Source: Argentina anserina
Lineage: Eukaryota > Streptophyta > Magnoliopsida > Rosales > Rosaceae
DNA length: 64,000 bases
Direction: 5' to 3'
Assembly (NCBI RefSeq): GCF_933775445.1
Contig: NC_065872.1
Coordinates: forward strand, 8,928,001 to 8,992,000
This document shows positions 37,827 through 50,668 of the stretch, one piece after another. The translations under genes and the position numbers were made by a program. How positions within the stretch are numbered: position 1 is the stretch's first letter; each line of letters starts with the position of its first letter. Under the pieces are notes generated by a model, which was given only the letters and a program-made list of their open reading frames with translations, did not search any database and was not told the origin of the DNA.

Positions 37827-38134
37827 ACTTCGCTTTTTTTCTTCACATTGCAAAACTTGTTGATCTAGAACAGAAGAAGTTCCAAATCCGAGAGATTCAA
37901 GAACTGACTGCGACAAAGATTGAAGAGGCAAAGAAGTTACGAGCCAGTTTTGAAGATCGTCAGAGCAGCTTCAAGGGTTTGATTTGGATGTGATAGCTGA
38001 CTTGAATGATCATGATTTGCTTCTTCTTTTTTTCAATCAAACCCATATATATTTTTTGATGTGACTGAACTTAAGGTTTTATTCTCAAGCTGCCTACGTA
38101 TCCTTATAAAAAAGGAATCAAGTCATCACGTAGT

Positions 38135-41100
38135 TCAATGTTTTTTTTGGTGCCTTGTGGAGCGTTTTTTGTTTTTTTTTTTCGCCACAATTTTGTAAGC
38201 TCCATTAGTGTAGACTTCTCTGACGACGTAAGGATCATCCCACTTTGACTTGAATTTGGGGCCAGTCTTGTGCGTCATTATGATGAGTCTTTGAACAACA
38301 AGAACTAAATCATCAACTTGAAATGACCGTGGTCGAACACCTTTGTTGAAGGCGTGTGACATCCGAGCTTGGTAGCATTCCAGGTGTTGTTGTGCATCAA
38401 GCCTCTTCTCGTCCAAAGCTTCTAACTCTTGAAAACGCAACTTGACATTTTCCTCATTTGTGAGACATTCTTGCAAAGCGATTCTCAATGACGAAATTTA
38501 TTTCTCTAATGGTAACACGGCTTCGACAACATAGACGAGAGAATAAGGTGTAGCATTTGTTGCTGTCTGATACGTCGTTCTATAAGCCCAGAGAATTTCG
38601 CCCAATTTCTCATGCCAATCACTCTGCTTTTTGCTGACAGTTTTCTTCAGAATGTTACATAGCATTTTATTGAATGCTTCTGAAAAACCATTTGCCGTGG
38701 CGTTGTACATTAAAGAAAAGTGAAGCTTGAAGTGGAATTTCTTACTCAACTTTTCTGTTGCGGTATTCGAGAAGTACTTGGCGTTGTCTGTGATGATGCA
38801 CCGTGGTATACCATAGCGTTGTATAATGCTTCCCGTAATGAAGTCCACAACATTTTCTTTATTTATTTCTTTTAGTGGTATCGCCTCTGCCCACTTTGAG
38901 AAGGAATCCGTAGTTGCCAGAATGTACATATGACCGGCCGATGATTTCAGAGTGATGGGTCCGATTGCATCCATTCCCTAGACGTCGAATGGGTGCGAAG
39001 CAATTGTCGGATGCAACGGCTCAGGTGGCTGATGAATGAAGTTGGCATAAAACTGACAAACTTGGCATTTTTGTGCATACTCCATACAATCCTTGACCAT
39101 GGTGGGCCAATAATACCCTAGTCGTCTTACTTGAAAATGTAACTTCGGTCCCGACTGATGTACTCCACACACTCCAAAATGAACATCTTCCATGGCTTTG
39201 ACCGCTTCATCTTTTCCCAAGCATCGAAGGAGTAATCCGTCAAATGACCTCCGATATAAAGTTTCTTTGTAGTAGAGGAAGCGCGACGCTCGTCGCTTGA
39301 TGCTCCACCTTTGCTTCAAATCTTTAAGAAGCTTGTTGTGCTCAAGATAGTCGATAAAAAGATGTCTCTAATCTTCAACATTAATGGTGTAAACTGACAC
39401 TACACGAGAACTGTCACACTGGAGTGAAGACTTTGTTGTCACGACCCACCTTTGGCAAATTTGGATGTCCAAAATTTCGTCTCCAGACAATGCTAAAGTC
39501 GCCGCCAAGTTTGCTAATGCGTCTGCCATTTGATTTTTTTTCAGTGGCACATGTATGAGTTTAAAATTATCAAAGCCTTTCAAGAGTTGTGTGGCGAGTT
39601 GGAAATAAGGTACCAAATCTTCCTCTTTGACCTCGTAATCAGTGAGCAGTTGATCAATCACCAACTTTGAGTCTCCATACACTTCGAGAGTTTGGATTTC
39701 AATTTCTAACGATGTTTGCAATCTCGTGATCAACACTTGGTATCTGCGACATTGTTGGAGCACAGTTTCCCATGAGTGAAAGAATAAGGCAATATTTGTT
39801 TTTGTAGAGAAACATAGATAACACCATCCCCTGCCCCGTATGCCCTAGATGAGCCATCGAAAAACATCTTCCAAGTTATTCTCTGTAAGGAAGACTTCCT
39901 CGTCCGGGAATTTATCTGAGATTTCTCAATCCGCTGGAATAGGGTGGTCTGCCAGGAAGTCGGCCAACACTTGTCCTTTCACTGTTTTAACGGGCACATA
40001 TACGATGTTGTATTGGTTCAATAGTAATGCCCACTTAACTTAACTGGATCGGCTCGCGCCACCAAGTGCATTATGTAAGCTTGCATGTAATGCCTCAACT
40101 TTTGAATGGCGAAGACGAGTGCAAGACACATTTTCTCTATCGGCGGATAATTTAGCTCAGGTCCGGTGAGGGTCCGACTTAAGTAGTACAAGGCTTTCTC
40201 CTTTTTGGCTTCATTTTCTTAGGTAAGAAGGCCCTAAGTGATCTATCTTGAGCCACGATGTAAATGGCAAGAGGTTTTTTGACGATAGGTGCACCCAACA
40301 CCAGAGGATTCGCAAGGTTTTTCTTTATGTTCTCAAAGGCATTGCGACAATCTTCATCCCATATAAATGAAACATCTTTCTTCATGAGTCGACTGAATGG
40401 TTGGCAACGGCCCGCCAGGTTTGATATGAACTGTCTGATGAAGGTAAGTCGTCCTTGGAGGCTTTTCAACTCGTGCAAATTGCTTGGCTCTGGCATTTCC
40501 TGGATGGCTTTAATTTTGGATTAGTCTACCTTGATGCCTCAGTTCTTCACGATGAATCCAATAAATTTTCCAGAACTGACGCCGAAGACACACTTCAAAT
40601 GATTCATTTTTAACTGGTATTTGCGTAACTTGTCGAACACTCTTCGTAGATCTTGCAGGTGATCACTTCTTTTCTTTATTTTGACAACCAAATCATCAAC
40701 ATAGCATTCTACATACTTGTGCAGCGTGTCACCGAAAATTTTCTGCATGGCGCGTTGGTACGTTGCACTGGCATTTTTTTAACCCGAATGACATGACCTT
40801 ATAGCAATAAATTCCTTTGGGAGTTCAAAATGCAGTGAGTTCCTCATCTTCTAAGGCCATCCTTATCTGGTTGTAACCTGATGATCCGTCCATGAATGAC
40901 AAAATCTCATGCCCGGTTGTCGCATCCACCATGAGCTCTATGATTGGCAGAGAGAAATCATCTTTTGGACATGCCTCATTTAAGTCACGAAAATCTACAC
41001 AAACGCGGATTTGTCCGTTCTTCTTCTTGACATGAACAATGTTTGCGATCCACTTGGGATACTGAACCTCTCTAATGAAGCCTGCGGCAATCAACTTTAT

Positions 41101-44100
41101 CAACTTCTGCTTCAATTTGAGAAATAAGTTATGTTCGAAAGCGTCTTTGTGTTTTCTTAGTCGGCCGAGCCTCCGGTTTGACAGCAAGTCGATGAACCAC
41201 TACCTTTGGATCCAGGCCGGGCATTTCTTTGTACGTCCAAGCAAAGACATCTTTGTACTCGAGCAACAGATCAAGACATTCTTTTTCTTCTTCGGAACTT
41301 AAAGACACACTCACAAAAATAGGTCTTGGGTCTTCCTCTATTCCCAAATTAATCTCCTTAAGTTCGTCCATAATAGCTTCTCCCCCCCGTCTTCAAGTTC
41401 TGGAGGAGCTTCGTCTACTTCAATTTCAAAATCGTCATGATTGTCTTCCTCTACGGCATCTGCTTCTACGACCGTGACATGATAAGAGGTTTGGACAATG
41501 TCATCATCACCGTCATTATCGAGGTTTCCATCTTCTTTTTGACCAGTGAATATGATGGTATGTTGCTTCACTTTGAGTTGATCCATGGAATCCACTTCCA
41601 ACACACAATGCCTCTTTATGCGTGACGAGATAAAACTTCGGATTTCTTTGCTCTCTGCTCGAGGACAAGTCATTTTCCTCTTGCATATTTGTCGTTCCTT
41701 AGGTGCTTGGATCCTTTCAAATGCAGACTTTCGAGGAATGGGGTTTGACTCTTTCTTATCTTTGTTTGAACTTGACATCCTTTTGAATACGGAAGTCCGA
41801 GTGGTTGTACTATCGATACGATTGAAGACTGAACCTCTACTTGTTGTCATGTTCACACAGTCAAAAACCGACGCCCTTGTGATTGATCTTTCAATACGTT
41901 CAGATGTTGCTCTTCGGAAACCTGGACGAATGCGATCGAACAACGAAATGCGAGGGGTTGACTGAACCTCTTGGCTCTTCTATTCAACTACCTCGACACC
42001 AATATGTTACACATTGGCTCACTCCGCCCTTCTTCTTCTTGAAATTCTGATTGGCTTGCTCGAAGTGAAACCGAGACCAGCTTTAGAAGAATCAACTGCT
42101 GCCCCTTGCTCTCTTAACTTCTTTTGTGATTCATCGAGTTCATGCGCCATCGTTGCTGCAGCTTGGTCGTCTTTTTTTCTTGATAAACCAAAGTCGTATC
42201 CAACCTTTTCTAACAGCTTGTATGCGTTAGGATCGAACCCTTCCCTTATTCTTTTCTTAGGAAAGCAATCCATGTTCCGTCTTACCTTGAATTGGTTTGA
42301 CAAACCCCTTTAGTGGCTACTTTGTAGGATTTCGGTTTCTCACCTTTATTAATGGCAATGTTGATTCCTCCCTCAACAATTTCACATCATCCTCTTCTAA
42401 TTTTCGTGGACACTCTTGTGACTTTGTCTCCGCAAATGGAGACTCATCCTCCCTTCGTCTTGACTTCGGGACATAGTGAAGGACCGGAAAGACATGGCTG
42501 GCTTTTCTTTCCGCAGACGATGTTGCTGCTTTAGATGAGACTTTTTGCGACACTTCACCATGAAGCTTAACGTCTTTTGATTTTGCATCATTCTCCCTAA
42601 CTTTAGCGGCTTTCCCCGTGGAGGGAACTCCGACCAGAAGGACTTCTTTCATTGACTCCTCATTTGTATAGAATTTAGAATCCGCAAAGTATGATTCGGC
42701 TTCTGTGAAAGGTTTGGTATCTCCTACCACGGTTTTCACACCTCTGCGATAGAACTTGAAGCATTAGTGTAAAGTGGATGACACGATGCCATTTTTATGT
42801 ACCCATGGTCGTCCCAACAATAAGTTGTACGAGGTCTTCACATCGATGGCATGAAACAAGGTGTTTGATTTTAGCTCTCCGATGTTCATGTCTAGTCTGA
42901 TCATCTTTATCGCTCTTTGTCCTCCTTGGTTGAAACCTTGGATCATGAGACGACTCCTTGATAACTCATCAACGTTAATGCCGAGTTGAGACATAGTTGA
43001 CTTGGGCATGATATTTACTACTGACCCTCCGTCTATGAGCATGCGATTCAACTTCCCCTCTCGCATGTACCTTGTCACAAAAAAGCCGATTATGTGGCTT
43101 AGAGCCCAATTGGAGGTCATCATCAGTGAAGTGAATGGTATCACAATATGCATCACACACGCCACATTCCTTCATGCTTGTGGAATGTTTTCCTACATCA
43201 ATGAGCAACTCCATAAGTGCGCATCTCGTTAATTTTGGCAATTGCATCAAGTCAGAGAGGCTAAGTTGGAAAGGTAGACTCTCCAATTGTTTCAACACCT
43301 CTTTCTTTTTTAATACTTGACTTACACCTATTTCTCTTGCTTCGGGCTTCTCGTCTTCTTTGGAGCTGACTTCACAACTTGTGGCCATTGAAGTGACATT
43401 CGGTTGTTTTGTAGGCAAGTGTTCTTTTGACAAGTTCCGGTGAAGAGGCTTCCGCAAATATGGAACGACTTTCGTCTCAAAATGTCCTCATCCGTTCTCC
43501 TCCCGTTGTGAAGGTGATTTCTTATGACTTGGTTGGGAAATCAATGAATTTGACATCATACATTTGCGAGTTCTTCTCCGGGTGACAAATATCTTTCCTT
43601 CATCATCGGCATTAGAGGCAACTTGTGGGATAGGTGTGGAAGCATGACATTCTTTAACTTCTTTGGTCTTCTTATGTTCGCGTGCCTCCTTTGTGAAGTG
43701 GAAAGGTGCTTTCATTGGGTGAAAAGGGAATGAAACTGGCCCGAATGATCCGAACGTTATGGTAGTGCAATTGACTTCAGCAACGTCGTCAACGTCCAGC
43801 TCAATCTTCCCTTGCTTGGCGAGATTCATTATCAAATCGTTGAGAAAAAAACACTTCTCATAGGGTGACTAACGAGGCGATGCTATTTGCAATACTTCGG
43901 ATCGTTGACACGATGCATTTCTTTTGGACGCTTGCACTGCGGAAGATCTATTATCTTGATTTCGAGCAGATCCTCTAATATGCCCGCCACATCAAAGTCT
44001 GGGAATGGGTACATCTTTCGCTCCATCTCCTTCAACGTGCGTTTACTCCTATCGTAGGTTCGAGGAGGTTCCACCTTATTGAACTCCTTTCTATCCTGCG

Positions 44101-47065
44101 TAGAGATCTTAATAGGTGCCGTATTGATGACCATTGATTCTTTGGAAGGCTTCTTCACAACCTTGTCAAATATGCTTCCGAAGACTTTGTCTTTTCGTTG
44201 GTCAACCGGGGTTTCATTCGTTCCCTTATGACTTGCCAAACTTAGCTCCATGTCGTGGGCTCGAGTAGCCAACTCTTCGAAAGAACGAGGCTTGATTCCT
44301 TGCAAGATGTATAGAAAATCAAAGTGCATGCCTTGGATGCACATTTCAACAGCTGACACCTCTGACAGTCGGTCCTTGCAACCAAGGCTAAGTGAGCGTC
44401 ATCTATTGATGTAGTTGACCGCGTGTTCATCCTTCCGTTGCTTCGTGTTAGTTAGCTCCATCATGCTCACCGTTCGCCTTGTACTATAGAATCGATTGAG
44501 GAACTCGCGCTCCATTTGGTCCCAACTGTCAACATACTCCGGCTATAAGTCTATATACCACTCAAAGGCATTTCCCTTCAACGAGCGAACAAACTGCTTG
44601 ACAAGGTGATCGTCTTCTGTCCCTGATAGAGCGTTTTGTCAAAACGTCTATAATAAACCATGTAAAACATCATTGTTAGTATAAAATAAGCAGGGATCGT
44701 TCAGTCCGGGGAATTGAAGGGAACTCTAAACTTTTAGTGTTAACAAATAATTGGGGGTTTGAGATTGATTATTAACTACTAAAATAAAACATAAATTATT
44801 ATTTACATGATCGACTTCTCTTTAACAAACTTAAAACAAATTTACCATTACACCACGTAATTACAAGTTCGAACCTATCATGCATTCTAATTCGACTAAT
44901 TACATACTTTTTAGACACCAATACAATTAGAGCCTTAGGGGATCATCTAATCGTGTAAGATTTCAATTAACATTTAGATTGACTTAGGGCCTAATCTAAA
45001 TTTGCATGCAATCGAATTCAATAACACTTAGAGTAGAAATCAAACAAGATTACATTTAAGCACTAAATCTTTGTTGGAGACATGTTTCATGTATGGCGTC
45101 ACCCACCATGGTTTCACATGCAAATTTCCAGAATTTTTACCACTTTTAATCAACACAAATCGAACCTACTTAGGGCATGATTCTATTTGTGTCAATATGG
45201 TTGATGAATATAGCACTCAAACACAATCTTATGGAATGCATCCAAGCACTAAATTCATATGCACATATCTGAAAATTATCTAAAAGTATGAGAAAGATGA
45301 TTAGAACACAACAATAGAAATACAAAATCATTAATTATAGAAAACCATCAATTCGGCAAAGATCCAAAAATCTAATAAAATAATTTGAAAATTTTGATTC
45401 TTAATACAAAACAATAATCCCACACAAACATCATACTACAATCTTCATAGACAAAGTATTGTAAAAAATCAAAAACAAACAAACCCACAGAGAAGAGTTG
45501 CGAGAATCACACGTTGTATGAACCTTGGAGGTGTGTCTTCAATAGTGATTTCGGTGGAGATGGAATTGCTATATGGGGGAGGATGGATTGTTGTTTTGAT
45601 GAAGGATGTTTGAGGTAGTATTTTGGTAGAGTTTTGGCTCTTGAATGCAAATGAGAAGTGATGATATTTGAGAGGTGAAGCCATGTATATATAGAGGAAA
45701 GATGGAGGGTTTGAAATTGCTTCTTTCTTCCTATAATAATGCCATGCTTTAATCTCTTAAATCATGGAAAGTTTTATTCCCCAAAACATGACATGCTTTA
45801 ATCCCTAAAACATTGAAAGTTTTATTCCCTAAAACATGTCATGTTTTATGCCTTTAATGATGATATTCTATTTAATTGTTGCATGACTTGGCTCCATCTT
45901 TTTTTCTTTAATTATCTCTTCAATCCAATCTGAAAAAAAGAAAATAAAATCATAAGTAAGAGATAATTAGTTTCAAAACCTAACAAGGATTTCTAGTCAA
46001 ACTAGGACTCTAAACCAATTATGCGTTTTAACTCATGTAAGCACAAAAAATGCATCTAATACCGCTCAAGACTCTTACTACGACTCAATGACTCAATAGT
46101 ACAACAATAAGGGATAAGCAAAGTACAAATTGAGGTAAAAACATGTTAAGAACGTCGCACAAAGTGCTCCTATCAGTCCCAGCATTATTGCAAGTCTCCA
46201 TAAAATGGGCGACGTGTTGTTTTGGGTTCCCTTTACCTCAAATTGTTGGAACTTTGGTGGCTGATACCCTAGCGGCATCCTTAAGTTGTCGATCATCTTA
46301 GTGTAAGATTTGGAGTAAGTGAGGGAGTCACGAGAAAGACCTCCATATTGAGCCCGAATTGAGTTGGTGATGATGTCCTACGTTTGCTAGAGTGATAAGG
46401 AACCAAGCGAGTCACCATCGCTCTTAGACGTTTCTCCCTTTTCATTTACTTTGCTCCTGCCATACGACCTTTTGGTGGAGTTCTCATCATCGTGATCTTC
46501 CAACTTGGTATAGAGTTCAGCGATTTGCACGTTCTTTTATTCAACCGTTCGGGTGAGCTTTTCAACCATCTCCAACATATTGGAGAGTTTCTCCTTGATC
46601 ATGGAAGCCCCCGTCCAAGACCTGCGCATTGTCATAAGAGGATTCATGCGCCATAGAATAAAAGTTAGCGCCATCTTCTTTGGGACTTCCATGGTATGAT
46701 GTCGTGCTTGATTCATCATCAGAGAAAACGTCTTCCAGGATAGGGTCATCACCATGAACGAATATAGGAGATTGCTGCTTTGGCTCCTTCTCTTTTGACG
46801 CTTACTTCTTCCCACTCTCAGACGCATGCTCTATTGCTCCCAAGATCTACAAGGTGATGACTGGTTGACGAGGCTTACTAGCAAGTGCCATAAATGTTGT
46901 GGGTTGAGCTCTAGCCACGCTCCGGGTGACAAGGGAAATCGGTTCACTCTTTGATTTGGAGAATTTTTGTTTTGATTTCTTAACCGGCTCGGCCTCTCCG
47001 CTTAACCTCACAGTTGTGGACTTGGATTTAGTCGATGGAACAACTTGGTTGTTCTTAGAAGCCAT
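38135..47065 (-). pseudogene. Gypsy gag-pro-pol polyprotein remnants
   Basis: Gag starts MASKNNQVVPSTKSK at 47065. A gag segment LGYQPPKFQQFEVKGTQNN reaches the solo LTR at 46175, and gag resumes below 44624 with MCIQGMHFDFLYILQGI. Protease reads LIDGGSVVNIMP, with DGG in place of the usual D(S/T)G. Reverse transcriptase has VCVDFRDLNEACPKDDF, GYNQIRMA and the catalytic YVDDLV (about 40700). RNase H lies near 39370-40050. Integrase has the zinc-binding CQVCQ (about 39060), then MDAIGPI, TDNAKYFSN and a later SEAFNK, giving the D-D-E triad. Several stops and frame changes break each domain. Confidence 0.88.
44619..46180 (-). mobile_element. solo LTR (copy B) inserted in Gypsy gag, perfect 5-bp TSD
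   Basis: LTR 44624-46175 (1552 bp) starts TGATAG and ends CTATCA. The 5-bp duplication GTCCC is perfect (44619-44623 and 46176-46180). It is the same family and orientation as copy A (14155-15686), sharing long stretches such as AACATCATYGTTAGTATA and TTAGGGCCTAATCTAAATTT. The minus-strand TATA-like box is near 45690. An ORF of 71 residues starting MASPLKYHHF lies inside the LTR and is probably not a gene. Confidence 0.9.
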
Positions 47066-47139
47066 CGCACAAACGAATTTGAAGATTTCTTCGGAGAAGG
47101 AGATGAGAGGCTAAAAATGTCCCACTGGGCGTGCCAATT

Positions 47140-48013
47140 TGTAGAACGATAATCTGAAAACCAACAAGAATGCAGACACGTGTAAAAATAAAATGTGATT
47201 TATTGAATATCAAGCGCGGGGTTACAATCTTTGTGAACTCCTCTGATTCTATCACCCTATATGACTTGGCTCAAGGGTAACATTCACTTGATCTTGAGAA
47301 TTTGAGTTTGATTTGGATTTGGATTTGGATTTGATGAAGAACGAACGATTTGGTAGCTTGATGATTCTTCGTGGACTTGAGTTTGGATTTGGATTCGGAT
47401 TTGATGAAGAACGATCGATTCAGCAGGGTGATGATTCTTCGTGGACTTGAGTTTGGATTTGGATTTGATGAAGAACGATCGATTCGGCAGCTTGATGATT
47501 CTTCGTGGACTTGGGAGACTTCGGGATTTCTCGAGAGTGATCTTGCTCAACTGATTTTCTCTCTTCTTCTAAAGACTCATTCTCTTCATGTTGGAAGGGG
47601 TATTTATAGTGTCAAGACTTCTATTTCATAGAATATTTTAATGATACTAAAATAATAAATTTCTTTAATTGTATAATTAAATCAATATGTATTTTCTGAT
47701 TAATTTAAAATTAGTTATTCTCATAACTAAATTAAGCAGAAAATAATTGATTTACTTATAGCAGTTAAAGAATTTATTAATTTAATTAAATGCCCGATTA
47801 CCATTTTGAATCGTTAATGACATTCAATTTCCGATTTAAGTCGAAATCACGTAACTTCAATTACGATCATCCGTTTATGTGCTGACACGAGTTTTATTCG
47901 AATCCGCACAAATTTTGTTGACTTTTGGGCCGCATGTGCAATTTTTTCGGGTTCTTGGTCGATTTAATTATTTAATGAAGATGATTTATTCCATTAAATT
48001 TCATGTGTCTACA
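47140..48013 (-). repeat. 5' LTR of the Gypsy element
   Basis: Bounded by TGTAGAACG at the left and GTGTCTACA at the right, so TG/CA termini with TGTAGA/TCTACA inverted ends. The minus-strand TATA box (CTATAAATACCCC) lies near 47600, with the transcript heading toward gag. An internal tandem repeat of about 75-85 bp (about 47290-47520, three units with TTCTTCGTGGACTTGAG) sits downstream of it. Confidence 0.75.
47290..47520. repeat. 75-85 bp tandem repeat inside the Gypsy LTR
   Basis: Three units built of TTTGGATTTGGATTTGATG, AAGAACGATCGATTC and GATGATTCTTCGTGGACTTG. Unit length varies through a small GGATTT expansion. In the LTR this lies between the TATA box and the primer-binding site, so it would be in the transcript leader. 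Confidence 0.8.
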
Positions 48014-49479
48014 TCGCCGTAACCCTGAATTAATAAGTAGCCGACACGTCAGGGCCGATGTGTCGACTACCTATCAACTCGAAGTTACAAGACTAAATAA
48101 AAATATAAACCACTGACAGTAAGATATGGGGAGCACAGTAAAGCGGTAATTTGAAGACAATAATTTTTTCAGGGACATTTCAGTAATTTCACATATGTAG
48201 TAAACCGGTTAAAGGTTAATTTAAAATGGTAAAAACCAGGGGAGTTACCCCATCTCTTCCCCGATCACAAATCCAGCTTAAAACGCTTACCCCAATCAAC
48301 TGAAAATCGACAACCAATAGAAAGACAAAATTTAGAAAAAAAAGGAGGTACGATTGCTACTTCGACAAATTACAAAAATTTGAATAAGGGTTGCATCGTT
48401 GTCCCCGAATTGCTGCTGCTCGTCGAAGGGTCCTTGATGCCTAGTGCTACTGCCTAGAAGCTGCATGCCTCCTTCCAAACTCATCTCGTCATCCGTGACC
48501 AAGAATGAATGTCATTGGTGTTCAGTGAGACAAGGCGGAGAGGAAACAGAGGAGAAGAGAAAAGATGGGTTAGGAATGGGCTCGTGCAAATCGAAGGAGA
48601 ATAAGGTTTATAAATGAAATTGAGACCAAGAAGTTACCAGAAAATGGGGAGGGAAGCCGTTTCGGAGCCTGCAATCTCGTCGGAAAGCTCTGATGCCGTC
48701 GACTTGCTCCTATTTCAATTCGGTTGGGAACATGCTTGAATTCCACATGTAAGATGGAGGTTTTGTAGAGCAAAGGGGGAGAATAATTTGGTGGCAGTCC
48801 GCCGGCCCAGTTTGGCCGGATGGCGGCGGCGCACGGCGAGGAAGCTCGTCATTTTCTGGGTCGGGAAGAGAGAGAAAGAGAGGAGAAGAAGAAAAAAAAA
48901 AGAGGAAATGGGCTTAGGTCCTTAAGTAGATCCAATCCAACAGCTGAGATCAGTCGATTTAATATTGACGGTTTCAGATTTTAAAATGAGAACATTTTCT
49001 GATACACGAAAACTTTCAAAATTCGTATGAATTCAACCGAGCGTCAGAAAAATATTTCACGAATACTTCCGCACTCAAAACAACGCATAGTTTAACACAA
49101 AATAGTAAACTAAAAAGTTGACATAACAGAAAAATATCGGCTAGCGTGTTCTATATATAAATAAATGACGAAAAATTAAAGGGGCTCACATCATTCCTTG
49201 AGTTTTATCCTAGATTACATGCATTAAGATGGCATGGGGAAACAACTCCTTATCTCTAATAACCATAACCATACATTTACTGAATATTGTGTATCAATCT
49301 CATGAAAAGACAACTATTGTTGATTATTTAAAGTATCTTGAAAGCTAATCATGCGGTCCGAAAATCATTTAATTCTAAAAGATACTTGTGAAGCATACAA
49401 AAAGTGTACAAGAAAATTATATACATATATATATATATATATATACATATATTAATAAATGGCTGGTGTGGCTGCCCTC
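48014..49479. other. intergenic, nothing recognised
   Basis: Region outside the Gypsy LTR. A minus-strand ORF of 67 residues (48570-48773) has no known motif. Purine-rich sequence near 48860-48905 and a TA run near 49426-49446 are the only simple features. Confidence 0.4.
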
Positions 49480-50478
49480 AAGTTTTCATTAGTGAAACCA
49501 TCGAATACAAAGGGGAGGGGGACATGAAACATAAACCCCTGATTACAAAGACTTGAAATAATATCAGAAGTCTCTACAAACAAGTACCCAACAAAACATC
49601 AACTAGCAAAGAGTACTACATGATTGGCGACTCTATTTCCTTTAGAACAGGGGTGACATAATATTGGAGAGATCGGTACGTATATAACCTAACTATATAA
49701 CCTAATGTCCAATAATACAGCTCTCTGACTATGTTGATGCCGGAAAATTAATCCGGCAACACTTAATTTCACCCTACTACTAGGCGGCAGCGACCATATG
49801 AAAAAGCAACGAACTCGCCACCTACCTAGAGCAGACAAAGCACACTGAGTGCACACATAGACACGAAGCCCAACATCGCTTACATAACCATCGTAGGAAC
49901 TTATTAACTTAAAACACCAACATAAATTAAACATAACTAAAATAATAATAAGAATACATAGGGTTGGGTTCAAAAGGGAAGCCCAAACCTAAACCTTATT
50001 CTAGGAGGAGGAAACCGCCAACCATGCCAGGCTCCACCTCACATCAGCACCCGCTGGAGAACCGCCCCATGTGCCGCCCCTCCTTCTATGCTGGGTCTTT
50101 GCCTTCAAATGCCAAACGTCGCTCTTGGCCGATCCACATCTCCTTGGATCGAAGGTAAACAACACCACCTAGATCGGATCCGATACAATCCGATTCGGGC
50201 CTCCAAAGACTAACGTTGGCCGGATCGTCCGCAAGCCGACAGCGCCAAGCGAAGCAAACACCAAAGCTTAGCCAACACCAAAGCTTAGCCAACCTCTCAT
50301 CCTCATCCTCCTCACAATCACGCATCATTCCAAACCTATCTCAGACTATAGGGACCGGTGAACACTTCAGAACCAAACAAAGCCTGTCAGACAACGGCAA
50401 GAGCACACCGCCGGACATGACTCGACACCACAGGTCGTTGCTCTCATGCAACTAGGGTTTTTCCCTCTTTTTGGCCTT
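49480..50478 (-). mobile_element. second copy of the 8.3-kb retroposon family
   Basis: Homologous to 8251-9074 on the same strand, sharing for instance TCTCTACAAACAAGTACYCA and ACTCTATTTSCTT. Minus-strand translations match as well (VCTQCALSALGR here against VCTLCALSNLSR there; WSLPPSSRV against WSLPPSGRV). The 3' poly(A) end is not evident and the right edge abuts the Copia element, so the true borders are unclear. Confidence 0.6.
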
Positions 50479-50661
50479 AGTCAAATATAACGAGGTTTTA
50501 GAGAATGAATTTTCTGATATCTTATTCATCTCACAGTGGAGGCTATATATAGAGATACAATACGTACAAACCCTAACCCTACATGTACTACACATCTAGA
50601 CTAGGAAAGTAATAACAATTTAATTTACATTCCTAAACTATATACATGACTCACGCTAACA
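50479..50661 (-). repeat. 3' LTR of the Copia element
   Basis: 183 bp, plus-strand start AGTCAAATATAACGAGG and end CACGCTAACA. Contains the TATATATAGAGATAC motif near 50550. Element orientation begins TGTTAG. Confidence 0.9.
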
Positions 50662-50668
50662 CTCCCCC

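Larger units (their letters stand above)
38060..48013 (-). mobile_element. Ty3/Gypsy LTR retrotransposon (Tat/Ogre-like), decayed, one LTR seen
   Basis: Minus-strand element. The 5' LTR is at 47140-48013 and the primer-binding site follows it (starting TGGCACGCCCAGTGGGAC at 47136 going down). Gag, protease, reverse transcriptase, RNase H and integrase follow in Gypsy order. A solo LTR is nested in gag (44624-46175). I do not find the 3' LTR, so the left limit is uncertain; it may include the 116-bp repeats and antisense ORF or be truncated. Stops and frameshifts are scattered throughout. Confidence 0.82.

Noticed and set aside
45469..45684. 71-residue minus-strand ORF starting MASPLKYHHF
   Set aside because: It lies inside a solo LTR, just after the LTR's own TATA-like box; the matching copy A is disrupted, so it is not maintained.
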